Origin: Pedobacter riviphilus
Lineage (GTDB): Bacteria; Bacteroidota; Bacteroidia; Sphingobacteriales; Sphingobacteriaceae
Assembly (NCBI RefSeq): GCF_014692875.1
Contig: NZ_CP061171.1
Coordinates: forward strand, 2,790,001 to 2,854,000
Length of the DNA: 64,000 nucleotides
Direction: 5' to 3'
In this document: piece after piece, positions 27,311 through 37,006 of the stretch
How the letters are laid out: each line of letters starts with the position of its first letter
Numbering within the stretch: position 1 is the first letter of the stretch
The notes under the pieces: model-generated
What the model was told of the DNA's origin: nothing
Seen by the model: the letters and a program-made list of their open reading frames with translations, nothing else
Database searches by the model: none
Program-made: the position numbers and the translations under genes

Positions 27311-30300
27311 TTAGTACCTAAAATTAAGCGATACGTATGGATACCAGCCATCAGACGAGTGCCCCATTACAAATCGCACAACTGTAAGTGATGCCGGAGC
27401 GAAGTAAACGCCCCCTCCTATGCCATGGTGCCATAACGTAGAGGCTTCGTCTCTTTTCCATACCCTGCCTACATCATAAAAACCCAGCAAGCCAACTTGT
27501 CCGGGTAAAACATAACTTACTAAATCGCCAAGTTTAGCACGCAATTCTAAATTATTATAAAACATATGTTCGCCGGCAAACCTAAACTGACGATAGCCCA
27601 AAAGGTTCCCTTGTCCACCTAAAAATAAAGCCTGGTAAAATGCAGGTTTACCAATGGTTACTCCCCCGCCGAAACGATCGGCCAAAATGAAGTTTTTTCT
27701 ACCATCGAGGTTTTTATACAATGCTATACTCGCTGTAAATTGTCCGTAAGAGTTAGAATATTTATTAACACCTTTATATCCCAGCAGTTTGAAATCTACA
27801 AAACTACCCAAGGTTGGTAATAAATCATTATCACGCGTGTTGTTGGTAAAATTTACAAATGCCCCTGCAAACATCTTTTCGTTCCGAAAGGTAAGCGAAT
27901 CAGAAGAATGTAATTGTGAAGGGTTTTCGATAAAACGGCCTATGTTATCTTCCTGGTTAAATTTATAATATTGATAGGAAGGGCCTACACTAAAAGTAGA
28001 TTTAGGGCGGCGCCATCTGATTGAGGCATCCATCTGGTATAAATTAAAACGTGCACGATAATAACTGATGTTGTCGTTATCATCAAAAGGTGTTTCATTT
28101 CCCATACCAAAGAAATTCTGTGTATTATTTGGTGCAAAAGCATCAGCTTTCAACACAAAATCGCCCTTACCTAAAGCTTTTAACCATTCACCTTTATAGT
28201 TAAACCTAAAAGCTTTGGTCGAAAATGAATGCAAAAAGGAAATAGTCTGCGAATTGCCATAAGGCTGTTTTCTGAAACCAGGATTAGTCTGCTTGTAGAT
28301 CAGGCCCAATAAAACACCATCATCATTATTGTAACCTGCGTTTAACAACCACATATTCCGGCGGTACATATCTTTTGGGATATAGCTGAAATTAGAAGTA
28401 TCGTTAGAGATTATTTTTCTGATTTTATTGGCATCCGCTCCATTATAAGTTGCCTTATCGGTTCTACCGTATAACTTTACAGATCCGTTACTGTTTGCAA
28501 AATCGTAAACTTTAGTACCCTTGCCACCAATAATCCGCAATTTAATATTCGAGTTTTTATTGTTCAGAATCAGGCTGTCGTTACCATTGTGCATGTACAC
28601 CCTAATCTCTTTGGTTACTTTCGGATCAAATTTCCGGTCGAAAAGCTCGTCTTTGATATTACCCTCTTTTGAAATTTTATTGATTTTCACGCGTAATCCA
28701 TTATTATCTGCATCAGAGATCCGGATCAGCTCATTTTTATTGGTCACCTCGATATCTACAATGCGGTTAAAGAAATGATAATACTGGTTCATTAATTTTG
28801 GCAAAGTGGCTATCCGGTTGCGCAACTGTGCTAAAAAGGCATCGTGATGTAATGAGTAACTTGGTTCAGGGAGTTTTTTCAGTGCTTTTTCGAAAACAGC
28901 ATCATTATAATTTGCGCAGAAATCTTTCACAATTTTATCAAATTCCTCCTCGTCTATATTGGCGGTCCAGCGGCTACTGATTTCCCTTCCCTCCCATAAA
29001 AACCAATTGATATCTTTTATACCGCGCTCATAACCCTGCATCATCGGTAATAATGATGAAGTTTGGGTGTAGCGCTGTAAAAGGCCATCTGATCTAAAAA
29101 ATACCTGGTCACGATCTCTTGGCACCGGCGAATAAATGGAGCCATCTTTGGTTTTGGTTTCTTTCCAACGCCATTGGTCTTCATGCCTGTCCCAATCGCC
29201 CAACAACACATCAAATGCCCTGGCCTTTACCCAGGCAGGACCATCTAATCTATTATCATTATCGTCGGTTAGTTTTTTATCCATTTTCGGAGAACTGCTC
29301 GATTCTCCCGTTGGTTCTCTTTCTTCGAACAAACACAGGGTATTGGCAAAAACTGGTTCAAATTCTCCAAGATTATCATCAGGCGAAACCCAGCCAATAA
29401 TTGGGTTGCTATGCGGGATACCGCTAGCTTTAGCGAGTTCGGGCACAACCAGCGCCGAAAATGGATGTTGTGCCGACATATTATCTTTTATAACATCCTT
29501 AGCAAAGGTTTCGCGCAATGCTGCAGGTAGCAGCACTTCTGGATATTTCTCTACACTACGCAGCACATATTCCTTGCCGTTTTTATCTTCTAACCGTAGA
29601 GAACGCGATTGATTGCCCCCACCGCGTTGTGTTGCTTTTAAACCACCCATCATCTGAGAAATCCTTAACACCGGAACCTTTGTTCTTGCGGCATATTCTT
29701 TACGGTAATTCTCGCCAAAAATAGTGCGGTGAAAATGGCCAACGCTGTCATACTCGGGTTTAATGCGTACAAAAATGCTATCAGCGGTAATTGGTTTATC
29801 TCTATTTCTTACTTTTTGAGGAATGGTTTCGAACTTTTTAATGTAACTGTAAACTCTTTTAACACTGGTATCCGAATAAATATAATATTCGTAGCGCATA
29901 TCGTTGTTTTTCAATTGATCGGCCACCACATACCCCTGCTGCATTTCGTGAAACAACGAAGTTTTACCTTCTTTATTTGGCGATACTTTTGATCCCGAAC
30001 CACTGATAATCTGCAATTGTTTTCCTTTAATTAACTGAAGACCATGTTCATGTCCCGCAACATAAGTTACATTAGGATAATCGCCAAATACACCGGTTAC
30101 CGATTTAATCATATCCTTATACGCCGGGTGATTTAAATCCTCGGGGCTCAACAAAGTGGAACGGAGTAAAGGATATACGGAGCCTAAAACAGGTAAAGGG
30201 ATGTATAAATTTCTATCCAGCGATGTTAGCGGAAAAATATGGCTCCTTAAGTTGAAATAACCGCCATGTGGGCCATAACTCTGAAATGGATGGTGCGAAG

Positions 30301-30913
30301 CCAAGAGAATAACCTTGTCTTTGTTCTCTTCAAGCAATTGTTCCATTTTTACCAAAACCTCATCTTTAGTCCTGCATTCGCATTCGCCATTTGGATTTGA
30401 TTTATTATATGGAAAAAGCCACCATTCACTATCGTAGGCAATAATGGTTAATTTATCGGTTAATTTAATCGCTACCGGATCGGGGCATCCGTTTTCCGGT
30501 ATTAATCTTAATAGTGGGTCATTCTGCGCCTTAAGAAAATCATCTTGTGCTTTGATTTTGGCCAAACCCTTAGGACCTGATTTATCCCAATCGTGATTAC
30601 CGGGAACAAAATAAACCGCAGCGCCCATTTTACGCATAGGTTCGCACTGCGAACGCAGAATCTTTTTGGTTGTATCCTCTTCTACACTACCCGGCAGGCC
30701 CATTCCTGTTGGATAGATATTATCGCCCAGGTACACGACGGTTGTTTTTTTTGGAAGAATTTGCTTGGCAGCATTTTTTAAATCATGCATTTGCGCAGGA
30801 TTCATTTCGCCTGCATCGCCAAAAAGAATTACACGATATTTTACATCATCCTGAGCAAAGGCAATGAAGTTGAATAAAAATAAGATGGTAAAAAAGGTAA
30901 ATCTTTTAATCAT
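27311..30913 (-). CDS. Metallophosphoesterase fused to an outer membrane barrel
   Basis: The 1200-residue protein has a signal peptide (ends FIAFAQ) and three parts. Residues ~25-340 are a calcineurin-like phosphoesterase with RVILFGDAGE, YLGDNIYPTG, FVPGNHDWD, LLASHHPFQSYGPHGG and VAGHEHG, so all metal ligands are present. Residues ~400-720 contain KEYVLRSVEKYPE and DVLLGDWDRHEDQWRW with PVPRDRDQVFF, reminiscent of HipA/FAM20-type kinase-like loops. The C-terminal ~380 residues are a BamA/surface-antigen-like beta-barrel ending LNFRY, with GGQGNLLGYRQFRFAGE. It is probably an outer-membrane phosphatase; substrate unknown. Confidence 0.85.
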   Translation of the reverse strand: MIKRFTFFTILFLFNFIAFAQDDVKYRVILFGDAGEMNPAQMHDLKNAAKQILPKKTTVVYLGDNIYPTGMGLPGSVEEDTTKKILRSQCEPMRKMGAAVYFVPGNHDWDKSGPKGLAKIKAQDDFLKAQNDPLLRLIPENGCPDPVAIKLTDKLTIIAYDSEWWLFPYNKSNPNGECECRTKDEVLVKMEQLLEENKDKVILLASHHPFQSYGPHGGYFNLRSHIFPLTSLDRNLYIPLPVLGSVYPLLRSTLLSPEDLNHPAYKDMIKSVTGVFGDYPNVTYVAGHEHGLQLIKGKQLQIISGSGSKVSPNKEGKTSLFHEMQQGYVVADQLKNNDMRYEYYIYSDTSVKRVYSYIKKFETIPQKVRNRDKPITADSIFVRIKPEYDSVGHFHRTIFGENYRKEYAARTKVPVLRISQMMGGLKATQRGGGNQSRSLRLEDKNGKEYVLRSVEKYPEVLLPAALRETFAKDVIKDNMSAQHPFSALVVPELAKASGIPHSNPIIGWVSPDDNLGEFEPVFANTLCLFEEREPTGESSSSPKMDKKLTDDNDNRLDGPAWVKARAFDVLLGDWDRHEDQWRWKETKTKDGSIYSPVPRDRDQVFFRSDGLLQRYTQTSSLLPMMQGYERGIKDINWFLWEGREISSRWTANIDEEEFDKIVKDFCANYNDAVFEKALKKLPEPSYSLHHDAFLAQLRNRIATLPKLMNQYYHFFNRIVDIEVTNKNELIRISDADNNGLRVKINKISKEGNIKDELFDRKFDPKVTKEIRVYMHNGNDSLILNNKNSNIKLRIIGGKGTKVYDFANSNGSVKLYGRTDKATYNGADANKIRKIISNDTSNFSYIPKDMYRRNMWLLNAGYNNDDGVLLGLIYKQTNPGFRKQPYGNSQTISFLHSFSTKAFRFNYKGEWLKALGKGDFVLKADAFAPNNTQNFFGMGNETPFDDNDNISYYRARFNLYQMDASIRWRRPKSTFSVGPSYQYYKFNQEDNIGRFIENPSQLHSSDSLTFRNEKMFAGAFVNFTNNTRDNDLLPTLGSFVDFKLLGYKGVNKYSNSYGQFTASIALYKNLDGRKNFILADRFGGGVTIGKPAFYQALFLGGQGNLLGYRQFRFAGEHMFYNNLELRAKLGDLVSYVLPGQVGLLGFYDVGRVWKRDEASTLWHHGIGGGVYFAPASLTVVRFVMGHSSDGWYPYVSLNFRY

Positions 30914-30988
30914 AGACTCAGCGTTTGTATAAAGATAGTTATTTTAAAATTTATTTTATTTCTTGGGGAATTTTCCCATCCGCCCCGC

Positions 30989-31060
30989 CATGCTGAATTT
31001 ACTTCAGCATCTATAACAGGAAAGATCCTGAAATAAATTCAGGGTGACGACTGCATTAGG
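30989..31060. repeat. Dispersed palindromic repeats
   Basis: Two small palindromes occur: tgctgaa/ttcagca (30991-31009) and cctgaa/ttcagg, the latter within atcctgaaataaattcaggg, as near 7881. They are followed by gtgacgactgcattagg, which resembles the tail of the 23125-23345 repeat. Confidence 0.5.
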
Positions 31061-31076
31061 ACACCACTACCAAAAT

Positions 31077-31988
31077 CTACTTTTTCAATTTAAACATTAA
31101 AATATTTCCGGCAGCTAAAGTTCCGCCTTCATTAGAAATGTAAAGGTTATTATCACGGTCAAAAGCAATACCTTCTGGCTGATTAAACAAGCCTGGGTTT
31201 AATGGGTATGTAGCTTTAACCTTGAAATCGGTATCGGTAACCACAAGTAATTTGTTTACAGAAGAAAGCACATACCACTCATTGGTTTTTGGATTTTTAG
31301 CCAATGCTGATGGACGGAACCTTGATTTTGAACTTCCAGACAATTTTTCAATGTCTTTGTGCGACAGGCTAAACTCTCCGCCAGGTGTTAACGAAGCGTC
31401 AGCACCAAACTTAAAGGCATAAATGCTTGATGCTTTTGCTTTCGAATCAGGTTTGCTATCCTTAGTCAAAACATAAACCATGCTGTTTTTTTCATCCGCA
31501 GCCAGTCCTTCATATTCTGCCTTTGGTACCAAATCTTTGGTTTTAATCACATTGGCAACTTCTGGCTTGTTTATTTCCGAAATCGGGAAAGTGTGCAGTT
31601 CGCCATTGCTTTTTAACACAATGAAATAATTTTTAATGATGGTTAAGTCTTCATAATCGCCTTTACCTCCAAATTTGGTAAATTTCGATTCTTTATCATT
31701 TAAACCTAAATGAAAGAGGTCTCCATCTTCATCCTGAATTGCAAATACTTCTTTCGGATCGCCATTATGAAATACAATTCCAGAAATTTCGAAAAGATTT
31801 TGCGGCATATTATATTTTACCGGATTTGCCAAATCATAAGGAAGCGTTGATTTTTCTGCTCCGTTATTGGAAACAGTTTCTGTTGAATCGTTCTTTTTAT
31901 CATCGCGGTTAGCATTTACGCACGAAATGCCCAAAAAGGCAACTGAAATTAGCAAGCTAGAGGCGAGGAAAGTTTTATTGTATTTCAT
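31077..31988 (-). CDS. SdiA-regulated/beta-propeller-like lipoprotein
   Basis: From the ATG at 31988 the product is 303 residues with a lipoprotein signal (MKYNKTFLASSLLISVAFLG then ISC, cysteine as the lipidated residue). An upstream in-frame ATG at 32024 exists but lies within the palindromic repeat and would spoil the signal. The mature protein repeats short four-strand units (EISGIVFHNG, VFAIQDEDGDLFHLGLN, YEDLTIIKNYFIVLKSNGEL, PEGIAFDRDNNLYISNEGGT), fitting a beta-propeller of the SdiA-regulated/NHL kind. It is probably surface- or periplasm-facing; activity unknown. It is downstream of ppk1 on the same strand. Confidence 0.68.
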   Translation of the reverse strand: MKYNKTFLASSLLISVAFLGISCVNANRDDKKNDSTETVSNNGAEKSTLPYDLANPVKYNMPQNLFEISGIVFHNGDPKEVFAIQDEDGDLFHLGLNDKESKFTKFGGKGDYEDLTIIKNYFIVLKSNGELHTFPISEINKPEVANVIKTKDLVPKAEYEGLAADEKNSMVYVLTKDSKPDSKAKASSIYAFKFGADASLTPGGEFSLSHKDIEKLSGSSKSRFRPSALAKNPKTNEWYVLSSVNKLLVVTDTDFKVKATYPLNPGLFNQPEGIAFDRDNNLYISNEGGTLAAGNILMFKLKK

Positions 31989-32007
31989 AAGGGTAAATTT
32001 AATGTCC

Positions 32008-32031
32008 ATGGTCTGTGTCCCCACAGACCAT
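32008..32031. repeat. Perfect 24-nt palindromic hairpin, copy A
   Basis: ATGGTCTGTG and CACAGACCAT form a perfect 10-bp stem with loop TCCC. It lies 20 bp upstream of the lipoprotein start and 16 bp from a sister palindrome (copy B), between ppk1 and the lipoprotein gene. Confidence 0.85.
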
Positions 32032-32047
32032 CAATAAGTAAAATCAT

Positions 32048-32071
32048 GTGGTCTGTGAGGACACAGACCAC
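32048..32071. repeat. Perfect 24-nt palindromic hairpin, copy B
   Basis: GTGGTCTGTG and CACAGACCAC form a perfect 10-bp stem with loop AGGA. The stem differs from copy A only by one compensated terminal base pair, so the two share a palindromic core GGTCTGTG/CACAGACC. It sits 4 bp after the ppk1 stop. Confidence 0.85.
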
Positions 32072-32075
32072 GGCA

Positions 32076-34115
32076 TTATTTATTTTTTAATAGCTCATAA
32101 ATATCGTGTTGAGACGCAACAAGGGGTTCACTTCTTTTAACAGGAATATTATTCATGTTTTCATCTATACAAACCGCCTGTACGTTATCTTGTCTTTGGA
32201 TTTCGATAATATTTATCATTTCTTGTTTAATCTGCTCATTATAAATCGGAAAGCAAACTTCAATTCTTCTATAAATATTCCGGTTCATCCAATCGGCCGA
32301 GCCCAGGTATACATCATTCTTTCCTAAATTATGGAAAATAAAAACACGTCCATGCTCCAGATAACGATCAACAATGCGGATAACCTTAATATTTTCGCTC
32401 ATTCCTGTTACGCCTGGAATTAAGCGGCAAATGCTTCGTACAATCATTTCGATCTTTACACCTGCCGATGATGCCTCGTAAAGTTTGTTAATTAAAACTT
32501 TCTCTTCGAGATTGTTCATTTTAATGGTAATACCCGATGGTTTACCTTGTTTGGCATGTTCAATTTCTCTATCTATCAAATGAAGAAAAACTTGTTGTAA
32601 ATTAAACTGAGCCACCAATAAATGATTAAATTTAACCTGGTCAGGAGCGGTAGGTTTAACCCTTTTGGCCAGAAAAATAAAAAGTAGCTCTACCTCACGC
32701 AGCATTTCTTTATTGGCCGTCATTAAAATATGATCGGTATAAAAGGCAGCTGTACTTTCGTTAAAATTTCCGGTTGCAAACAAACCAGAATAATGCATCC
32801 GATCACCTGTCTGGCGTTTTACCAGGGCTACTTTGGCATGTACTTTTAAAGCGGTAACACTGTAAATAATATCAACGCCAACCTCCTTCATTTTCTTGGC
32901 CCATTTGATGTTGTTGGCCTCATCAAAACGGGCTTTAAGCTCAACCAAAACCGTAACTTTTTTACCATTTTTTGCAGCGCTGATTAATGCATTTACAATT
33001 TTCGAATCGCTGGCTACACGATAGAGTGTAACGTAGATTTCCTTAACTTCGGCATCAATAGCAGCTTCATTAAAAAAGCGCAACACGCTATCATAACTCT
33101 GGTAAGGTGTATGTACAATGATATCGTTTTTATAAATAGCCTCGGTTAACGATCCATCTATCAAATCTGTATTACATAGTTTTGGCCAGTTTTGGTTAGA
33201 TAGTTTTGGGGAATTAACCGGAAAACCCATAAAATCTTTCAGGTTATGGTACTGGCCGCCTTCTATCCTATTTGCTTTTTTAAGGTTGAAAAGCTTTTTG
33301 AGTAATTCGAAAACGTTGGCCGGTATGCCTGGTTGATGGAGAAAACGTGTGGCTAAACCAGAGTCGCGTTTTAACAATTGTTTTTCCAGCTGTTCTGATA
33401 AACTGCCTGAATATTCATCTTTCAGATCTATTTCGGCATCCCTGGTAATTTTAAAACTATAACATCCGGTAACTTCGCCTTCCGGAAAAACGCGGTCTAA
33501 ATGAAACCGCACTATATCATCCAAAAAAACGATGAAGGTTTCATCAGCTGTTTCTACCTTGTAAAAACGGGCTAACTGGTTGGAAGGGATATTTAAAATA
33601 ACCACTTCTGCATCTTCTTTCTTTTTTAGCGTAATCAGAAAATACAGCTCATTATTTGAAGGAAAGAAATTGGAATTGGCATTAATATAAACAGGCTGCA
33701 AAAAGGCCATTACCTGGCTCAAAAAATACCGGGTTATACTTTTCTGAATTTCGGAGGGGAATGGCTGTCCATAAATTAAGTTAATCTTATTCTCTTTGAG
33801 CAACGGAATAAGATCTGATTTAAGTACCTTGCCATAACGTTGTTGCTGTTCAGAAATAAGCTGATTGGCCGTGTTGAGCAGATTATCATCAATACGAATA
33901 TCATTATCTTCCTTATTGCTCAATTTCTCTAAAGCGAGTAACACTGGCATCCTTACGCGATAAAACTCATCAAGATTGGAAGAGAATATAGATAAAAATT
34001 TAATGCGTTCTAAAAGCGGAACAGTGTTTCGCTCTGCTTCCATTAAAATGCGCTCGTTAAACTTTAACCAACTTAAATCTCTGTTAAAAAAAGAGGTTTC
34101 TACTATCTGTTCCAT
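32076..34115 (-). CDS. ppk1: Polyphosphate kinase 1
   Basis: PPK1 reversibly transfers the terminal phosphate of ATP to polyphosphate. The 679-residue length is normal. The N-terminal domain begins FFNRDLSWLKFNERILMEAE. The catalytic region has HTPYQSYDSVLRFFNEAA, the phosphorylated histidine region VTALKVHAKVALVKR, and the phospholipase-D-like second half with IKMNNLEEKVLI and the distal histidine region YLEHGRVFIFHN, then YLGSADWMNRN. The start codon overlaps the stop of the HD-PycTM gene (TAATG), so the two are translationally coupled. Confidence 0.96.
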   Translation of the reverse strand: MEQIVETSFFNRDLSWLKFNERILMEAERNTVPLLERIKFLSIFSSNLDEFYRVRMPVLLALEKLSNKEDNDIRIDDNLLNTANQLISEQQQRYGKVLKSDLIPLLKENKINLIYGQPFPSEIQKSITRYFLSQVMAFLQPVYINANSNFFPSNNELYFLITLKKKEDAEVVILNIPSNQLARFYKVETADETFIVFLDDIVRFHLDRVFPEGEVTGCYSFKITRDAEIDLKDEYSGSLSEQLEKQLLKRDSGLATRFLHQPGIPANVFELLKKLFNLKKANRIEGGQYHNLKDFMGFPVNSPKLSNQNWPKLCNTDLIDGSLTEAIYKNDIIVHTPYQSYDSVLRFFNEAAIDAEVKEIYVTLYRVASDSKIVNALISAAKNGKKVTVLVELKARFDEANNIKWAKKMKEVGVDIIYSVTALKVHAKVALVKRQTGDRMHYSGLFATGNFNESTAAFYTDHILMTANKEMLREVELLFIFLAKRVKPTAPDQVKFNHLLVAQFNLQQVFLHLIDREIEHAKQGKPSGITIKMNNLEEKVLINKLYEASSAGVKIEMIVRSICRLIPGVTGMSENIKVIRIVDRYLEHGRVFIFHNLGKNDVYLGSADWMNRNIYRRIEVCFPIYNEQIKQEMINIIEIQRQDNVQAVCIDENMNNIPVKRSEPLVASQHDIYELLKNK

Positions 34116-35341
34116 TAAAGTTTACCGTAAGCTGCGTAAGCAATCACAAATGCAAATACTGCTGCAATTAAACCAAACATGAAAATATTATAGGCCAGGC
34201 GGATCAGTTTATACTTTCTACCCAAAACTACGCCTTGCGAGTACACATCGGTAATTAATGTTCCATATAAAAAATCTTTATCGTTCATTACCTTAATCAT
34301 GCCATCGGTATAGCTAGGTAAGCTCATTTTATAAAAGTTACCGAAAAACAATAAATTCACCTTCTTATTATCCATATCTTCCTGAGTGAATTCTCCCTTA
34401 GGAATAGACGGGCGGGTAGATAAAATGGAAACCACCACGCAGGTTAAACTCACCAATAATAAAATAAATGTGGGGATAATCAGGTTGCCGTGATCTTCCA
34501 ACCGCCTTAACAATAAACTCACGATTAAGGAAAGCATGATCGAATTTACCGTAATCAGGATATGCGCCTTGTTATCGGCCATATCGCTTAGGCGTTGGTT
34601 ATTGGCAGAGGTAATCCTAAACATCGTTTCAATACCTTTATCAGGCCGATCGTCTTTATCTTTCTTTTTTTTGTCTTTCTCTTTCTCTTTTACAATCGCT
34701 GGTGCAAAATTTACGGGTTCGGCCAATTCGGTACTAATTTCTTCCTGTGCTGTTAATTTGCTTTTCAGTTTTTCGATGTTTTTTTGTTTCTGATCGTTTA
34801 ACAGCAGATTGGCATAATCGGTATGGTAATGATGCGATTCCATAAACTGGATATCCTTTTTACGCCAATCGAGCTTACTGATATCTTTTTTATAGATCAG
34901 TTCATTTTCCTTATGCATCAATTTCCCTTTTGCACGGAAATCGGGCAGACCTAAATGGAACAGATCTGCATCGCAGATAATTCTATCAATTTCATTTTTA
35001 GGTTTCTGGGGAATTTTAGTGGCCAGTATTGCGCTTTTAACATGATCACGGATTTCTTGATTAACCTGATGCTTTGCTAAAAAAGCATCAGCCAGCTCTG
35101 CTCCTTTTGCTTCGTGGTTTAATGCATCTTCAAAATAACCTGTATCATGAAAATAGGCTGCAACCGTTACAGAAAAAAAATCCTGCTCATTCAGCTGGTA
35201 ATGATTGGCTATTTGCTGCGCAGCATTTACCACTTCTTGCGTGTGTTCCAGGTTATGATAAACTAAGCGTGGATCGTTATGGGTATGGAAGTAATGGCTA
35301 ACATGCTTTTCTACATCTTCCTGCAATTGTTTATAGTTCAT
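34115..35341 (-). CDS. HD phosphohydrolase fused to a Pycsar-effector-like (PycTM) membrane domain
   Basis: The 408-residue protein has two parts. Residues ~1-200 form an HD domain with VYHNLEHTQEVVNAA (first His), VTVAAYFHDTGYFED (HD pair) and IICDADLFHLG (distal Asp). After a charged lysine-rich linker (KEKDKKKKDKDDRPDKG) comes a membrane part with RITSANNQRLSDMADNKAHI, then two hydrophobic helices (SIMLSLIVSLLL; LIIPTFILLLVSLTCVVVSI) and a third near the C-terminus (IFMFGLIAAVFAFVIAYAAY). The DMADNKAHILI segment before the helices is the PycTM/DUF5706 signature as I know it. It is co-translated with ppk1. No pyrimidine cyclase is nearby, so an antiviral role is not shown. Confidence 0.82.
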   Translation of the reverse strand: MNYKQLQEDVEKHVSHYFHTHNDPRLVYHNLEHTQEVVNAAQQIANHYQLNEQDFFSVTVAAYFHDTGYFEDALNHEAKGAELADAFLAKHQVNQEIRDHVKSAILATKIPQKPKNEIDRIICDADLFHLGLPDFRAKGKLMHKENELIYKKDISKLDWRKKDIQFMESHHYHTDYANLLLNDQKQKNIEKLKSKLTAQEEISTELAEPVNFAPAIVKEKEKDKKKKDKDDRPDKGIETMFRITSANNQRLSDMADNKAHILITVNSIMLSLIVSLLLRRLEDHGNLIIPTFILLLVSLTCVVVSILSTRPSIPKGEFTQEDMDNKKVNLLFFGNFYKMSLPSYTDGMIKVMNDKDFLYGTLITDVYSQGVVLGRKYKLIRLAYNIFMFGLIAAVFAFVIAYAAYGKL

Positions 35342-36040
35342 GAGCGTATTGGGGTTACGATAATTTAATATGATGAAGGAAATGCATTTCTTGAAAATCT
35401 TTAAGTCTAAAAATTATATTTTATGATTATAAAATTACGCTAATTTTTTAAAAACAATACTGATCTCTTCCTTAACAATAATAATGCCTTGTTTATTTTA
35501 CAATAAGATTTAGAAATGGTTGATTTTTAAACTACAAATTATATGCAGTTAGGCCTATTCTCGTTCAAAAAAGTTTATAATCTGATATACACCTATCCAT
35601 ATTTTTGGTTCAATGTTTTAAACCTTTTAAGGTTTGTTTAGTCTGTAAACTTCTAGGAAATTATATGTGGAGATTATTTTCCGCCGGTCAATCGCCATTC
35701 ATTTTACTGTACTGATTTAGCACGAGGAACAGAAAAAGCGTTTCAGGTTTGACTAAAATACCATCGAATTTGGCTAACACACCCTAAGCGGGTTATTTCA
35801 GCCTTTCAGAGGGTTATTTTGAACGAAATGAAAACAAAATAAGCAAGATAAATGGCCAAAAATTTTGATCGAATTATATTTTCCGGTAAGCGGTATCCTA
35901 CATTATTATTATTCGACAGAAAAAAGGATATTCTAATTATTTAGAATATCCTTTCTGTTTAAATACAATATTTTTCGTTTCCTGCTGATCCGCTGAAAAG
36001 GATGTGGATTTAGATGAGTACCTGTTATTTTTCCGATGAA
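35342..36040. other. Gene-free 699-bp gap
   Basis: No gene is recognised on either strand. The gap contains a small hairpin aaaccttttaaggttt (about 35622-35637), two spaced gggttattt words around 35790-35820 (gcgggttatttcagcc, gagggttattttgaac), and a strong terminator at 35923-35954 belonging to the leftward ROK gene. The AT-rich end next to 35341 presumably holds the promoter of the HD-PycTM/ppk1 unit. Confidence 0.5.
35923..35954 (-). terminator. Intrinsic terminator after the ROK gene
   Basis: AAAGGATATTCTAA and TTAGAATATCCTTT pair in a 14-bp stem with a TTAT loop. Read leftward it is followed by a T-run, which fits the end of the ROK kinase transcript 87 bp away. Confidence 0.82.
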
Positions 36041-37006
36041 TTATTTTACGGCATAATCAAAAGCCTTAAATTTTTGAAAAACATTAGCCGCGCAACCCAA
36101 TAAACCGGCCTTATTACCTAACTTGGCGGCAACCACCAGTTCATTGCCAGGCGCAACCGGCACTGCTAAAGTTTTTATCCTTCTTTCTATTTCTCTAACA
36201 TAAAAAGCTCCAGATTCACTTATGCCCCCACCAATTACAATTTTTTGCGGACTAAATACATTTATAAAACTAATAATGCCCGTAGCCAGATAATCGAAAT
36301 GCGATTCCATGGCTTCAACTGCATATTCTTCTCTAGCCAGGTATTTTTCTACCATATATTTACCATCAATCTCTTCTGGTGAATTAGGGTTGATGGCATG
36401 ATAATGGTTAAGCAGAGCCGATACCGATGCATACGCTTCTAAACAACCGCTGCCTCCGCAGGCACAGGCAGCCCCACGGTGTTGCACAACAATATGCCCT
36501 AACTCTGTGCCTCTATTTCTAAATCCTCCGTAAAGCTTGTTATCAATCATCACTGCGCCACCTATTCCCGTACCCACTGTAAGAAAAACCACATCACTAC
36601 AATCTTTGGCAGCGCCGTAAGTCATCTCTCCTAGCCCCATTAAATTGGCATCGTTATCCATTACAATATTATAACGTGTTACTTCCTGCAGAATTTCGCC
36701 TAAAGCCAATTGTTTAAATCCTGGTAAATTATCTGCACCAGCAATAATCTTATTGTTGTAAATAATCCCCGGAAAGCCAATACCCACTCCAAGAATAGGA
36801 TTTTTAATTTTTTTAGCACAGGTATTAATCGCCTCTACAATAAGTGCAATAATAGCCCCTTGCGTTTTCGCATTTTTTAACGATACAATAATGGAATATA
36901 AAATTTCGCCATTTTGATTTACTACTCCACATTTAAGCGAAGAGCCACCAACATCAATTCCGATAGCACAAGATTGTTCCACGTTGAAACTATTTAAATT
37001 AACCAT
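36041..37006 (-). CDS. ROK-family sugar kinase (glucokinase-like)
   Basis: The 321-residue protein has the ASKHA fold of ROK kinases: phosphate-1 loop AIGIDVGGSSLKCGVV (residues ~15-30), the catalytic aspartate in YNIVMDNDANLMGLGE, the phosphate-2 loop VVFLTVGTGIGGAVMID, and the ROK zinc motif in ELGHIVVQHRGAACACGGSG with the next residues CLEAYAS. No DNA-binding domain is present, so it is an enzyme rather than a NagC-like repressor. Its exact sugar is not determined by these motifs. The adjacent sugar isomerase gene suggests carbohydrate use. Confidence 0.9.
   Translation of the reverse strand: MVNLNSFNVEQSCAIGIDVGGSSLKCGVVNQNGEILYSIIVSLKNAKTQGAIIALIVEAINTCAKKIKNPILGVGIGFPGIIYNNKIIAGADNLPGFKQLALGEILQEVTRYNIVMDNDANLMGLGEMTYGAAKDCSDVVFLTVGTGIGGAVMIDNKLYGGFRNRGTELGHIVVQHRGAACACGGSGCLEAYASVSALLNHYHAINPNSPEEIDGKYMVEKYLAREEYAVEAMESHFDYLATGIISFINVFSPQKIVIGGGISESGAFYVREIERRIKTLAVPVAPGNELVVAAKLGNKAGLLGCAANVFQKFKAFDYAVK

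Noticed and set aside
34115..35341. Complete Pycsar antiphage system
   Set aside because: No pyrimidine cyclase gene is adjacent; only an effector-like domain is visible.
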